From positions 262,865 to 326,864 of the forward strand of contig MU130540.1 in NCBI GenBank assembly GCA_015039465.1: a stretch of DNA of 64,000 bases. Reading direction: 5' to 3'. Numbering within the stretch: the first letter of the stretch is position 1; each line of letters opens with the position of its first letter. Below the pieces are notes generated by a model. That model did not search any database and was not told the DNA's origin. It saw only the letters and a program-made list of their open reading frames with translations. The translations under genes and the position numbers were made by a program. Shown one piece after another: positions 1 through 10,857 of this stretch. Origin of the DNA: Phlegmacium glaucopus. Lineage: Eukaryota > Basidiomycota > Agaricomycetes > Agaricales > Cortinariaceae.

Positions 1-3000
1 ACGAGAAGCGTGAGGAGGAGTTGAAGTGGATTTGGAAAGACAAAGTCAGATAAATCCTTGCAACTGACTAAAAATCCATTCTGATATTCAATGTTCCACA
101 GATGCTCACTTTGTTGATCGATCTCACCAAGTAATACTTGCCTTCGACTATATAAGCCGTCACTTATGATCTCTACAGCTTCATCATCCCAACGATTACT
201 ATGCTCGTTACCTATGGAACGTATACCCTGATAATGAAGGAAAGCCTAAACGGTTCGTAGCACTCCCATCATACCGAGACTTTGTAGACTTAACTTAGGA
301 CTATAGCATCCAAGGTTTTCTCCAGCATGGCAGTTTTCGATGTAGTAGAAGGCATACTCCATGAAAGCTCTTCACTCTTCACCCTCACCCTGAAAGGTAT
401 GGTCTGATGCGAGGACAGGCCTAGTACATGTAACATTTATGACCATTTACAGGCAAAGTGTCCCTGGATCGTTTTTCATCATTCCTGCGAGATACGGAAC
501 TTCTGGACTCTTTCTCTGCAGAGGATGGTGTGATGAACGACATACAACATGATGTTGATGATGATCGTATTGGTTTTAATGACGCCGTCTTTACTTGGTC
601 TGAAGAAGCCGGGAATGGTTCTCTAACCCTGTCGTCCAGCGTATTCAGGCTGCGTGTTGAAGGCAACATTACCTTCAAACGGGGCTGCGTCAATCTCATT
701 ATCGGTCCAACGTAATAGTTCCGTTCTTTGATTATGACTTCCACAGCTCAAAACATTCACTTTGTCTAGCGGCTCTGGTAAAACTTCGATTCTCATGGCG
801 CTGCTCGGTATGTATATTCCACGACTACGTTTGACTTTTGAACTTAAAATGTAATCAATCAGGGGAAATGCATTTCATTCCTAGCACAGTTGACTCCTGG
901 TACAATCTTCCACGCCAAGGTGGTGTTGCTTATGCAGCGCAAGAATCTTGGGTACAGAATGAAACGATTAGAGACAACATCTTGTTCGGTTCACCTTATG
1001 ACGAGGAGCGTTATCAGAAAGGTATGAGTTTTATGTATTTCTTGGTATATGATTCGATGATGAACCTTCTTCAGTTATTTACCAGTGTGCTCTAACACGC
1101 GATCTAGAACTATTTGAAGCAGGCGACAGCACGGAAGTTGGCGAAAAAGGTCTTACGCTGAGGTAGGTCCAATAGCGTCGTGTTTGTTTGGTATGTACTC
1201 ACGCTTCAAATCCAATCTACTAGTGGAGGGCAGAAAGTAATGCTTTACTTACAAACGATACTGTCACAAAGGCTGATGATATTTGACGATAGGCACGGGT
1301 TACTCTTGCTCGGGCAATCTACTCTTCGGCGGAGATCATCCTTCTCGACGATGTTTTAGCTGCGTTAGATGTTCATACGTAAGTGCTCCACAATGCACAT
1401 CGTTTTAATGCCTTCTTTTCACGCGAAACCTCTAGGTCGAAGTGGATTGTCAATGAATGTCTGCAAGGGGACCTTGTCCGTGGCAGGACAATTTTGCTGG
1501 TGGTGTGTTGATTTTCGGAAAATTCTCTTATTGATCATTGCTCATTCTTTTCTTGTACTAGACCCATAACGTCGCTCTTACAGCTCCTATTGCTGATTTG
1601 GTGATCTCGATTGGTCCTGACGGAATTCCTCGCGATGTGGGATCTGATATATCAGCCGCACTCGAGAGTGACCCGGTCCTGGCTCGCGAGGCTGAGGCTG
1701 AGGCTGAACAAGAAGAAACTGAGGTAGCGAAACAGGTTGAGGAGACGATCGATAAAGAAGAGCAGAAATCGGACGGGAAGTTGATTTTGGCCGAAGAAAT
1801 AGTGGAAGGTCGGATAACCTGGAAGGCCATCAAACTCTTCATAGATGGTCTTGGTGGTAAACATCCCTTCCTATTCATAACAGTTTGGTTGGGAGGACTT
1901 CTGGTGACTCACGCAGCCATCAGCTTTGGGCTCTGGTTCTTAGGGTATTGGGGTTCCCAGTACGACAACCGTCTCCCAGAGCAAGTTCACGTTTCATAGT
2001 CAGTTCTTTCCTTTTTATTTAATTTGGATTAACGTGACTTGCCTCTGTCATCAGTTATCTGTCTATCTATGCCCTCATCGTAGTCGGTTTCACCTCTACC
2101 TATGTATTGACGACCACGTACTACTATGTTGGGACGCAACGAGCATCAAGATCAATCAACGGGAAATTGGTCGACTCTGTGTTGGGTTCTACACTTCGGT
2201 TAGTCAGGCTTTTGCGTCTTGATAAAATTTCCGACTGAGAGACGATCTCCTTGTTCCAGCTGGCTTGATGAAACTCCAACATCACGCATCCTCACCCGAT
2301 GTACTCAAGACGTCGCGACTGTTGATGGAGAACTTCCCTTCAACCTCGCGGGTGTAGCTGAGATTTTAGTAGATATGGTGGTTAAGCTCGGAGCTCCTAT
2401 TCTCTTCACGCCCATCTTTCTTCTCCCGGGTATCTTGATAGCAGCCATCGGAGTCTACATCGGCAACATCTACCTGAAAGCCCAAATGTCGGTCAAGCGA
2501 GAGAAGAGGTAATCCTGCTGTTTTTAATACTCAATGAGGTTCTAACGCCCACCTTTTTCAAGTAACGCGAAAGCCCCGGTTTTGTCCCACTTTGGTGCCG
2601 CCATTGCAGGTTTAGGTGTGTTTTCTTTTCCACACGCCTTTCTGCCCTTTTCCTCTCTGATTATCGTCACAGTATCTATTCGCGCGTATGGTGCTCAAGA
2701 GGCTTTCAGGACTGAATCGATGAAAAGACTTAATCACTACGTCAAAGTTTCGAGGACATCCTTTAACCTTAACCGATGGATTGGCCTACGCATTGATGTG
2801 CTTGGTGCTACATTCACGGCAGCTCTGGCTTCATACCTCCTGGTTAACAGATCCCTGAGTGCTGCCAACATAGGCTTCTCTTTGGATATGGCTCTGGAAT
2901 TCTGCGGTCTGATATTGATGCTTGTTAGAACCTATAACGACTTTGAAGTCGAGGCGAACAGGTAAAGTATCACAAAAGTTTCAATATTGAGAAGACGATT

Positions 3001-4383
3001 GAGTTGGTTGTGGCCTAGTCTGGAACGTATACAAGGTTATCTCGAAATTGAACATGAACCAAAGCCGACCCAAGCAGGGATTCCCCCAGCAGCATGGCCT
3101 ACAAGTGGCGAACTTCAAGTTGAACATCTTTCTGCTAGATATTCTACGGTATGATATATATTTACAGGTGTAAAATACTTGGAAACCGATCTTGAGTGTT
3201 TTAGACTGGTCCAAAGGTGCTACATGACCTTTCTTTCCATGTTAAACCAGGTGAAAGGATTGGAATCGGTAAGTCAGCCACTTGTGTATATGATGAACTG
3301 ACTTTGGACTGTACCGTTTTTTAGTTGGCAGGACAGGTAGTGGGAAGGTACGTGGTTCACCATTCTCTGTTCTGTTATAAAAATATTTATATGATGATCA
3401 CACAGAGTTCGCTCACACTTTCTTTGTTGCGCTGCATTTTGACGGAAGGAGATGTCTATTACGATGGAATTCCGACCAACACAATCAATCTCGATGCCCT
3501 GAGGTCAAGTATCACTATAATTCCACAAATGGTACGCCGATCCTCCATTTAATCAACTAAACCTATACTTAACCAAACCAAACCACAAAACAGCCTGAGC
3601 TTCTGAGTGGTGAGTCATCAGCAGAATCCTTTAGACAATTTACCTGAGCGCCTTACTCGTAGGAACTCTTCGTCGAAACTTGGATCCATTTGAACAAAAT
3701 GACGATGCGACTTTGAATGACGCCTTGCGCGCATCTGGACTTTTCTCTCTCCAAACTGACACGGATGAAGCACGACTTACTCTGGACAGTGATGTTGCAA
3801 GTGGTGGGAATAATCTTTCTGTAGGACAACGACAAATTATCGCATTGGCTAGAGCTATTGTGCGCAACAGTAAACTTCTCATATTGGATGAGGGTGGGTC
3901 ATTCGTTCCCTTGCCAATCTCTTTGACTCACTGATCACCTTTTTTTCCGTTGTAGCTACGTCCGCCATTGGTATGTCTTTGAGCTCGCAGTCAGTCGGGA
4001 GTCAAAAAAACTGATTCTGTTTTGTAGATCATAAGACTGATTCCATCATTCAATCAACACTGAGGAACGAACTTGGTACTGATGTCACTGTTTTGACTGT
4101 TGCTCATCGACTCCAGACGATCATGGATGCCGACAAGATTGTAAGTGACCTGTCTATCATGAATAACATTCTTACTCAATTCTTTCATGTAGATGGTGCT
4201 CGATAGCGGTAAAATCGTACGTGTTGACCTCCCATCTTTATTTGAGATACTAACGGATCACCATTCTAGATTGAGTTTGATTCTCCTCAGGAGCTGCTCC
4301 AGAAGAAAGGTGGAGCATTTAAATCTATGGTGGATGGTAGTGGTGATAAAAGGGCTCTCTACGCTATGGCGGACAGGGGGTGA
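1..4383 (+). CDS. ABC transporter subfamily C (MRP-type), array copy A, 5' end outside window
   Basis: This is the C-terminal two thirds of a full-length ABCC exporter, which uses ATP to move organic anions or conjugates across plasma or vacuolar membranes. The first bases match copy B at 24,651, so about 2.27 kb of gene (TMD0 and part of TMD1) lies outside the window. In order I see the last TMD1 exons, then NBD1 with Walker A GPTGSGKTS near 705-800, signature LSGGQK near 1215-1236 and Walker B ILLDD. An acidic linker follows (1598-1850), then TMD2 (1860-2962), and NBD2 with GRTGSGKSS near 3325-3410, signature LSVGQRQ near 3820 and Walker B LLILDE. NBD1 has Asp where the catalytic Glu is expected, as is usual for ABCC NBD1. 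Introns are short GT-AG. The ORF ends MADRG-stop at 4381-4383. I saw no disabling change. Compared with B-D, one transmembrane exon differs (MLTLLID for VIVLLTD) and the linker is longer. Confidence 0.9.
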
Positions 4384-5869
4384 GGCAATGATTCTGTTTT
4401 TGCTTGCGACATTCTCTCCTTTTATTACTGCTTGTATTTTTTATTATTTTGCGCAATGCTATCCAATGATCTATTTCCTTCCATGAACGTTAACTTGGAT
4501 CCAAAAACATTCACTATATCTAGTGAACCGCTTTCCAAGTCACGGTATTGCTAACAGCAGTCGGGCTAGTTTTGCGCTTCCTCGGCTGTAATCCCGGTGC
4601 CAAGAAAATTACCCTGTCGGAAAAAAGGGAGATAAAAATGGATGGTGTAGAAAACGATATGAAGAATATGTTTTAGGTGTTTAGGAAACGAAAAAGACTT
4701 AGTGAGCGCTGTTTTTGCCGTGTCGGAATCAGATTCTGAGGGTAAGGGAAATTCCCTTATTAATGGATTTATTAATCGTGTTTCTCTCATCTTATCCGAT
4801 AATAATCGCAGCCCCTGAATGCGCTGGACAACGGAGTTAGATACTTCGCGTAACTCGCTTTGATGGATCATCATGGGTCAATTCATTGAATTCAAAAGGA
4901 AGAATAATTCACCCTCTGTGAGGCCGGTAAATGATTGCATGTACAGTCGCGCAAGTCCACATGAATAACCCAAGTTTACCACATTGCACAATTCATTGGA
5001 ATAAGAAGAGAAAGAAGGTCCGCAAGTGATCAAACACAAGAATACATCGAAGTTTCGATGTGGAGGTATATATGGTCCATACTGCAGGGTTTCGGGGGAG
5101 GTGGTTACCTAGTGCCTAGATATGAGGAGGGAACAATACGAATATGAACTAGTCACCAACCTTGATTTACACGTTAGACACCTGCATTTCTTAAGACATT
5201 ATGCATGATAATTATGCACGAGTCAAAAAATCAAGCTCATCCTAAAAATATGGGAATCAGAACAGGTGCAACACTTTGGTTAGGACGTGAATCATGATCT
5301 TACCTCACTGCTTTCCTAAAGAGAGGGATCAAATAGGTGACTATAATTCGAAAGATTTTGTGGTAATCCTACCTCTGATGACTCGAGATATGGCTTGCCC
5401 ACTTCTCGGGAGTGGTATCTTTTATATCCATTGTTCTGCCTTGTTCGTTCGCGAATCGAGCTTACCACAACAATGGAAACCAAATTTCATCACGTGGCCT
5501 GTTGATATTCTTATTTAGGACTTCGACACCGCTCTGCTACTAGCGGTCGACTTCGTCGACAAATTACCTTGCTGACGGTTCACTTTTAACTTTTTTTTTT
5601 TGTTACAAAGAAATACTATTTAAATAAATAAGGGAAACATTTGAAGACTATGAAGTATCACTCTCTGACTAGCCTTAATATATATATAAAACGAGACACT
5701 AAGAAAATATAATGTCATTGAAACCTTTGAATGCAAGTCAGCAGCCGTTCGATGCAGAAGTTGAAATTGACACACGTACCACAAAAGATAACGTAGATGT
5801 TCTAACGCAATTGAAAGTTATGACGAGTCAGTAGCTATTCGATGAATGAGCTTGGTTTAGAAACACTTA
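4384..5869. other. Intergenic stretch after copy A, with a short piece of array promoter
   Basis: The 3' flank of copy A resembles that of B-D for only about 100 bases and then diverges near 4490, without the BTB relic that follows B and C. Positions about 4841-4905 (cttcgcgtaactcgctt and the following Ala/Thr-rich stretch) resemble the fold-back in the promoters of copies C and D, so this is probably a leftover of the next array unit. A 102-codon minus-strand ORF at 4566-4874 has no recognisable feature. I see nothing codable in 4905-5869. Confidence 0.5.
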
Positions 5870-7155
5870 CTATTTATTCTGTTTCTTCTTCTTTTTAAGT
5901 GGTCCTTCGATGATCGAGGTCTCTCCCTCGGTTGCGGTAGCGTCTTCGTCTTCATCGACAGCTCTCTTTTTCCCATCTGCCTTTGACAACTCGTGGGATG
6001 CGACATCTTCTAGGGCAAGAACATGTCTAGAGGTGGAATTCAAGTCGGTATTGACACTGGTTGTGAGGTCGACATTTGATGCACCTGCGACTGCTGTGAA
6101 CATTAAGAATAATATTGCAAGGAAATAAATAGATATGTATGTACCGCCCGGGTGGAACGCATCGACAGCTCTTTTTTGGTTGTTTATCTTGCTGGGAGAT
6201 TGGGGAAGGAACGTTGGACCCTTGAGCAGCAGACTCTTGTAGGGGGAAGGGGCACGTTTCGTTGCAGGTTCGAGGACCTGAACTTGTGTAGCGGTCGCGG
6301 AAAAGGTGTTGCCAGCTACTCCAATAGTTTGCTTATCTCTGATCGTGTAGTGTCGCAACTGGAAATGTACAAGTACAAGCGATCCCCTGAGCGACAGTTC
6401 TAGGTCCTGTACCTTTATGAAGTTCCCTCGAACATCGAACGCAGGTAAGGGGTTTGCTCGCCATTTACTGATGATGCTTTCAAACGTCCCCTGGAACTTC
6501 TCAGCGATTGGGTATCCGTTTGACCAGTCTTCGTCATCCGTGGCTAGAAAAGATGTGGTGAGTTCTTGAACCTTCCAAGAGTTAGCGTACGTACAATCAT
6601 AAGCAATTGTCTGCACAATCTCTGTCAGTCTTGGGGATATGAATTTTTAGAAATATAACGGCCCACCCTCTTCTCAAACAGAGGCCAGGAGAACCTGAAT
6701 GCCTTTTCTTTATTGGTACCATCAAAGACGATAAAGTATTGCGGTGTAGCTCCCTCGGTCACTGCCTTCATCTGAAGATTTTCGATGTTTTCAATTCCAA
6801 GTTTGAAATCCGATTTGAAGTCTGCGTGATGGTTGGGGGATATGAGTTGAAATTGTGCTTTGCATGCCTCTAGCCCAGATTTATCAAAAATAGGATTGAA
6901 GTTCCCGTGGGCGTCTAAGAAAAGTCGATCGTCAGACACAATGCCAACCACCGCACACGTCGCTCGAACAGAGGGGGCATCGTTGTTATCGTGAGAAGCA
7001 GTTTTTAGTTCGTTCATGTTGCCTGTCTTTGTCCAGACCACTTCATAATTGAAATTGTTGGAAGCAATGTAAGTGGGCGTGTTTAGCAAGCTCGTTCGCA
7101 TCCATGGAGCGCTAAAGTCAGACTCGTGGGAAATTGACTGCATGCTTTTGAACAT
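5870..7155 (-). CDS. Hypothetical protein, multi-exon
   Basis: I do not recognise this protein. The ATG is at 7155. Exon 1 runs 7155-6667, with an intron 6666-6611 (56 nt, acceptor gtgcag). A 16-nt exon at 6610-6595 is then likely, since a typical gtacgtacgctaac...ttttctag intron of 51 nt follows, and another 51-nt intron is likely at 6144-6094. Both 51-nt introns are multiples of three, so read-through is also open. The protein is about 375 aa. It starts with a mixed alpha/beta-looking region with no signal peptide, and ends in an acidic then lysine-rich tail (KKKKKQ) after repeated KKRAVD motifs, suggesting nuclear location. The stop is at 5870. It lies among other unrecognised genes between copy A and the Helitron and may be Helitron cargo or an inserted host segment. 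Confidence 0.6.
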
Positions 7156-7712
7156 TGAGATGCTACTCGCTGCTCAAAGTTATAAGGACGTACCCTGCAG
7201 TATTATTCCTCTTGATTGGGGGGGGAGACAAACCTGGGGGGGATTTTGTTTTAAAAAAAAGGTAACCTCTCAATTTAATTATATATGTTCTTAGGTGGTG
7301 CGTTACTGTTTCATTGTAGTTTGGCTTATGATCGAAAAGCCGTCCATTCCGTGAACGTCTCCTTCTCCTGTCCTCGATAATGAAAGGATTGAAAAAAAAT
7401 GTGAATCTCCACCGATGGTCACATTCTGGGTCTATTGGAGGCTTGTTCGGCTGTGCTGACGACTCGATGAATAAATAGGATATCCCCTTTCGATAACTTG
7501 ATCGATTCCATCTGTTTAGCTTTATGTTCCTTTTCTAGCATTTTGATGAATGCAAAGATAAACATTTCCACGATCAAGTATGCAAGCCTATGGACCCTTT
7601 ATTTGTTTTGTCCCTTTGGTATCGAATCCATTCATTCCTTGTCTCATTTTGATCGCTTGCTCATCATTATCTTAGTTTTAATTTTTGATTTGTCCACTGA
7701 TTTTCACGTCGC
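7156..7712. other. Intergenic, divergent promoter region
   Basis: This stretch separates two divergently transcribed unknown genes and probably holds both promoters. It contains a poly-G run (7216-7221), a T-rich tract and no convincing ORF. The open frame starting at 7498 is a read-through of the 5' flank and first intron of the downstream gene. Confidence 0.4.
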
Positions 7713-8469
7713 ATGGTATGTAGGAGGTTGTGTCTTTGAACAACTTATCATTTCCTTCTTCATGGCTACGCTGCTGCAGGAATTTATTTCATCTTATCCC
7801 AGTGTCACCCTGTCCAATGCTCGTTATGGTCATGACTTTCATCTCGGAAATGTCGTTCCGGTGTTTTCATCACCAAAGCAGCAGCTCCAGACTTTCATTG
7901 CAACAGAGGGGATTGCATATCGTTTTATTGTCACTGGACAACTCATTGCTTTTAGAGTTGTGGAAGAAACGGTGTGTGACGTATGTTGCTCAAATGTTTT
8001 ATATTATTTAATTGAAGCGTCGTTGGTGATGAGTTTGGTCGTTGTCTATCAATTAACCTTGGTCCCTTGGAGTCTTCGTCGTCACTCGCGGGCATGTTTA
8101 TGTCTCAGTTGGCCACGTTGGAAAAAATAGAAGAGGACGATGGAAGGGATTGTGCAGTCAAAACTCAGGCATGCGCTCCTTACTCCCATAAGTTATAAAT
8201 TCAATGTACTAATTGCGAAGTATTGCAGCATATAAAGTGGCGCGCCTCAAATGATCAGTTGTATTTAAAAGCTTATGGAAGAACTAATGTTGCGAATTGT
8301 TATCTGACAACATCAGATATTGGATCTTTGGTCATTGCCGTCGTTGAGCTTCGTTGTTTAGATGTCGGCCACAGTCCATCTACATTTTCAAGGGTATGCT
8401 CGGTTTTTTATTTTATTTTTTTAGATGTTCTCGACTGAAGGTGTATCTGAGTTAGACATACTGGATTGA
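7713..8469 (+). CDS. Hypothetical protein, start codon alone in first exon
   Basis: I do not recognise the product. The best model begins with ATG at 7713-7715, immediately followed by an intron (gtatgtagg...ctgctgcag, 7716-7779). Exon 2 from 7780 then encodes EFISSYPSVTLSN and continues to about 7974. A second intron (gtgtgacg...ttgaag) joins in phase to an exon encoding GDEFGRCLSINLG. A GC-AG intron (gcatgc...ttgcag, about 8171-8227) precedes an exon encoding WRASNDQLYLKAYGRT, and a short gtatgctcgg...ttttttag intron precedes the last exon. The stop I chose is at 8467-8469, but a further exon encoding DKTDDTEYVQDIIKQ (8480-8580) could belong. The last boundary is therefore unsure. The coding exons are open only in this spliced frame, which supports a real gene. 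Confidence 0.45.
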
Positions 8470-8655
8470 AACTTATAGTCTCCGTGCGTTCACTGGCGAC
8501 AAAACCGATGATACCGAATATGTCCAAGACATTATCAAGCAATGCAGCATGTTAACGCCAAGGGTAGACATATGTTCATAAAAGCGGTTCTCCTTTTTTT
8601 TTTCCCTCAATGTTATGAGTTTAAAGAATATAAGATCATGATCGATAATGATAAC

Positions 8656-9657
8656 TTAGATTAAGCTAAGATTCGTGCTATTGGGACATTTAGTATTGAA
8701 GCAGCGTTCACCCAACCTCCACTTCAAATTTGAAGACCCAATCTCTTCAGTGAAAGAATATGAGTAATCACGAGTGGGACTCTTGCTATACCCTCCCCAA
8801 TGCATCACCGCTACACCTTCTAAGCCTTCAGTTCGTCTCCACAAGGCTAAACAAGCGTTTCCACATGCAGTCTCCCGGGGTGTGTTGGGCCCAAGGCACC
8901 AAATACCCCTCCTCACGAGCTGATCAAACTCGGAAAGGTAAATGGTAGACATCCCACGAGCAGTTTCTCGACGTGAAAGAAGGTCGGGATAAAAACAAAT
9001 GATGCTTGTTGCAGTCAAGATGTTGAATTGGCATGTGAAGGAAGAAGAAACAACAACAGGCACGATTGATGATGATTTTGAAAGTGTAATTGTTATCGTT
9101 TTGCCCTTGACAGATTGTCTTCAAGTCAGAATTGGGTTATAATTTGTTTAAGTTGCGAAAAGTACCGTGGGTCGTAGTACCTTTATGAACCTAGCTGTGT
9201 GAGCTTCATAGATGATTCCAGGAGCTCCATCGAAGATGACACTTGTGCCAGAGCTGGCAATATACGCTTTGACCCGTTCAATTCCATATGGTATGCCGCT
9301 CGGTATGATGATGTTAAGATCTCGTGGCTCGACATCATCAATGGTCAAAATGTTCCACACAGCAGAACCAACAATGCCGGCCTTGACCTCCTTAAGTAAC
9401 GCAAGAAAGTTTGGAATGTCGTCAATAAAGGGGAGTAGGATGGTTCGGATGCGTCGTCGAAGTAAGGTATAGACCGTTCTTTGACCATGGATGTTAACAT
9501 GACTGATATTGACAATCGTTCCCCAAGAACAATGAGTTATCACATTGAGAAGAATATCCACAACATGAAAGACAATCTTTCTTGAGTTTCTTATGTCGGA
9601 ATTCATACGCAATTGTTCACGAAGTCGTACAGACCGACGGGGAGGCTGAGTTTCCAT
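8656..9657 (-). CDS. Hypothetical protein of a basidiomycete family with a nucleotidyltransferase-like look
   Basis: This is a two-exon gene. Exon 1 runs 9657-9166 (ATG at 9657), the intron 9165-9106 (gtactttt...tgtcaag, 60 nt, with an in-frame stop so it must be removed), and exon 2 9105-8656. The join is phase-consistent and the spliced protein is about 313 aa. The N-terminus is basic (RRSVRLREQLR). The middle carries a FLALLKEV...IVGSAVWNIL region followed by PRDLNIIIPSG, a pattern I associate with numerous Agaricomycete hypothetical proteins that look like a minimal nucleotidyltransferase fold (G-S then D-hydrophobic). Exon 2 has a TLSRRETARG-like segment also typical of that group. The function is unknown and the family assignment is from memory of the pattern only. 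Confidence 0.6.
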
Positions 9658-9839
9658 GGTGAAAAGAGATTAGAATGAGTTGAACACAGCAAAGGCAAAT
9701 ATATCGTCTTTAAATCAAGGTCAGACAGAAGATTCATTCCTGCAACAGTTCTGATCATTCCAGAGGTGCGTTTATGTTATCAGTGACATAGCTTTGGAAA
9801 AATCTAATTCGAGTGAATTTAATGAGCTATATTCATTTT

Positions 9840-10458
9840 CTAGGAGGTATGAGCGTACATTTCCAGTTTCTTACGGAGTGCCGGTATCTCACGCGTACGG
9901 ATGTCCATCATTCCTTGCTCTTTATTCCACTTTAAAACCAACAGGTTTCCCCACCAACTAATGCCTATTGAGGGGAATACATTCTTCAATAAATGATTGC
10001 GATCATAATGTATCCTCGTTGCATCTTGAGGCTAAACGATCAATAATTCATGATAAGAATTAATCACAAATGAATTTAGGTAAGGTCAACGGACCTGTGT
10101 TTCCATCACAACGGTGTAAAGGGTACCATCATCACATCCAGGAAGTGGTAGGAAATTTGAGCTCAAGTCGATGATATTTCGAGCTCCTTGCAAATTCCTG
10201 GTGAGCCATCGTTCTACTGCCATGTCTTGGGGCTTGCAAGGTCGTTCGATTCCCACGTCAACCGGTACAGAAACGATGTGGAATCTGGATGTAGATGTAC
10301 CTAACAACAGGCCATAGTAAACATCCGTCTGCTGTAAGAGTAAATTTCAATATCACTCTTGTAAACCCAAAAAAATCTGGTAAAAGATGATGTTTGAAGC
10401 GTACTGGTGTATGATTTCTGATGAGTTTATGAGTAACTTCGATATCGGTGTCTTCCAT
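9840..10458 (-). CDS. Hypothetical 160-aa protein
   Basis: This three-exon gene is unrecognised. Exon 1 is 10458-10405 (18 codons, starting MEDTDIEVTHKLIRN), the intron 10404-10332, exon 2 10331-10095 (79 codons), the intron 10094-10032 and exon 3 10031-9840. All joins are in phase and give 160 aa. The product has mixed polar and hydrophobic content with no signal peptide or membrane segment. Notable stretches are YYGLLLGTSTSRFHIV and ISWWGNLLVLKWN. It lies in the same orientation as, and 182 bp downstream of, the gene starting at 9657. The two could be a co-captured pair near the Helitron. Confidence 0.55.
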
Positions 10459-10857
10459 AATTGCGTTTACTTGAGATTGGAGGATAGGTGGAAGAAGAAA
10501 GTGCCGACCTTATCCATTTGATTAGACTTAGGGGAGTTTGCGTTTAGATTTGTTTACGAACGCAATCTAAGTCAATGTTCTCCATCAAAGTCTGTTTGGG
10601 TTGGAATGAATAAGATCTTATGGAGATTGGAAAAGGGGGACACTTCTCGTTGTATTCTGTTTTGTACCAGATTTGTGTGCATTCTCCCTTTCCGCCACGA
10701 AGTTTGGTCAATAAAGGCATATTCAAAGTTAACAAAGTTGGCACGGTGTCCATTAAGCAATAGGCAATGTTGGGAGAAACCGATATGGAAGACAGGTAAA
10801 GGTTTTTTTTTTTTGTTCTAAGCATGATACGCATTCAAATGCTTTCGAAGTGTCGAC
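10459..10857. other. Upstream region of the Helitron gene
   Basis: This is about 400 bases between a divergent unknown gene and the Helitron Rep/helicase. It contains a T12 run near 10,803-10,814. A frame at about 10,822-10,910 encodes a Cys/His-containing peptide (TCVIGHLEMGHLSM) that could be an unlocated 5' exon of the Helitron protein. No Helitron 5' terminus (TC after an A) could be fixed by eye. Confidence 0.35.

Noticed and set aside
4566..4874. 102-codon minus-strand ORF
   Set aside because: No recognisable domain, no splice partners, and it lies in rearranged array flank; kept only as part of the intergenic note.
7498..8130. 210-codon plus-strand ORF
   Set aside because: It begins at a non-ATG codon and reads through the 5' flank and introns of the gene modelled at 7713-8469.
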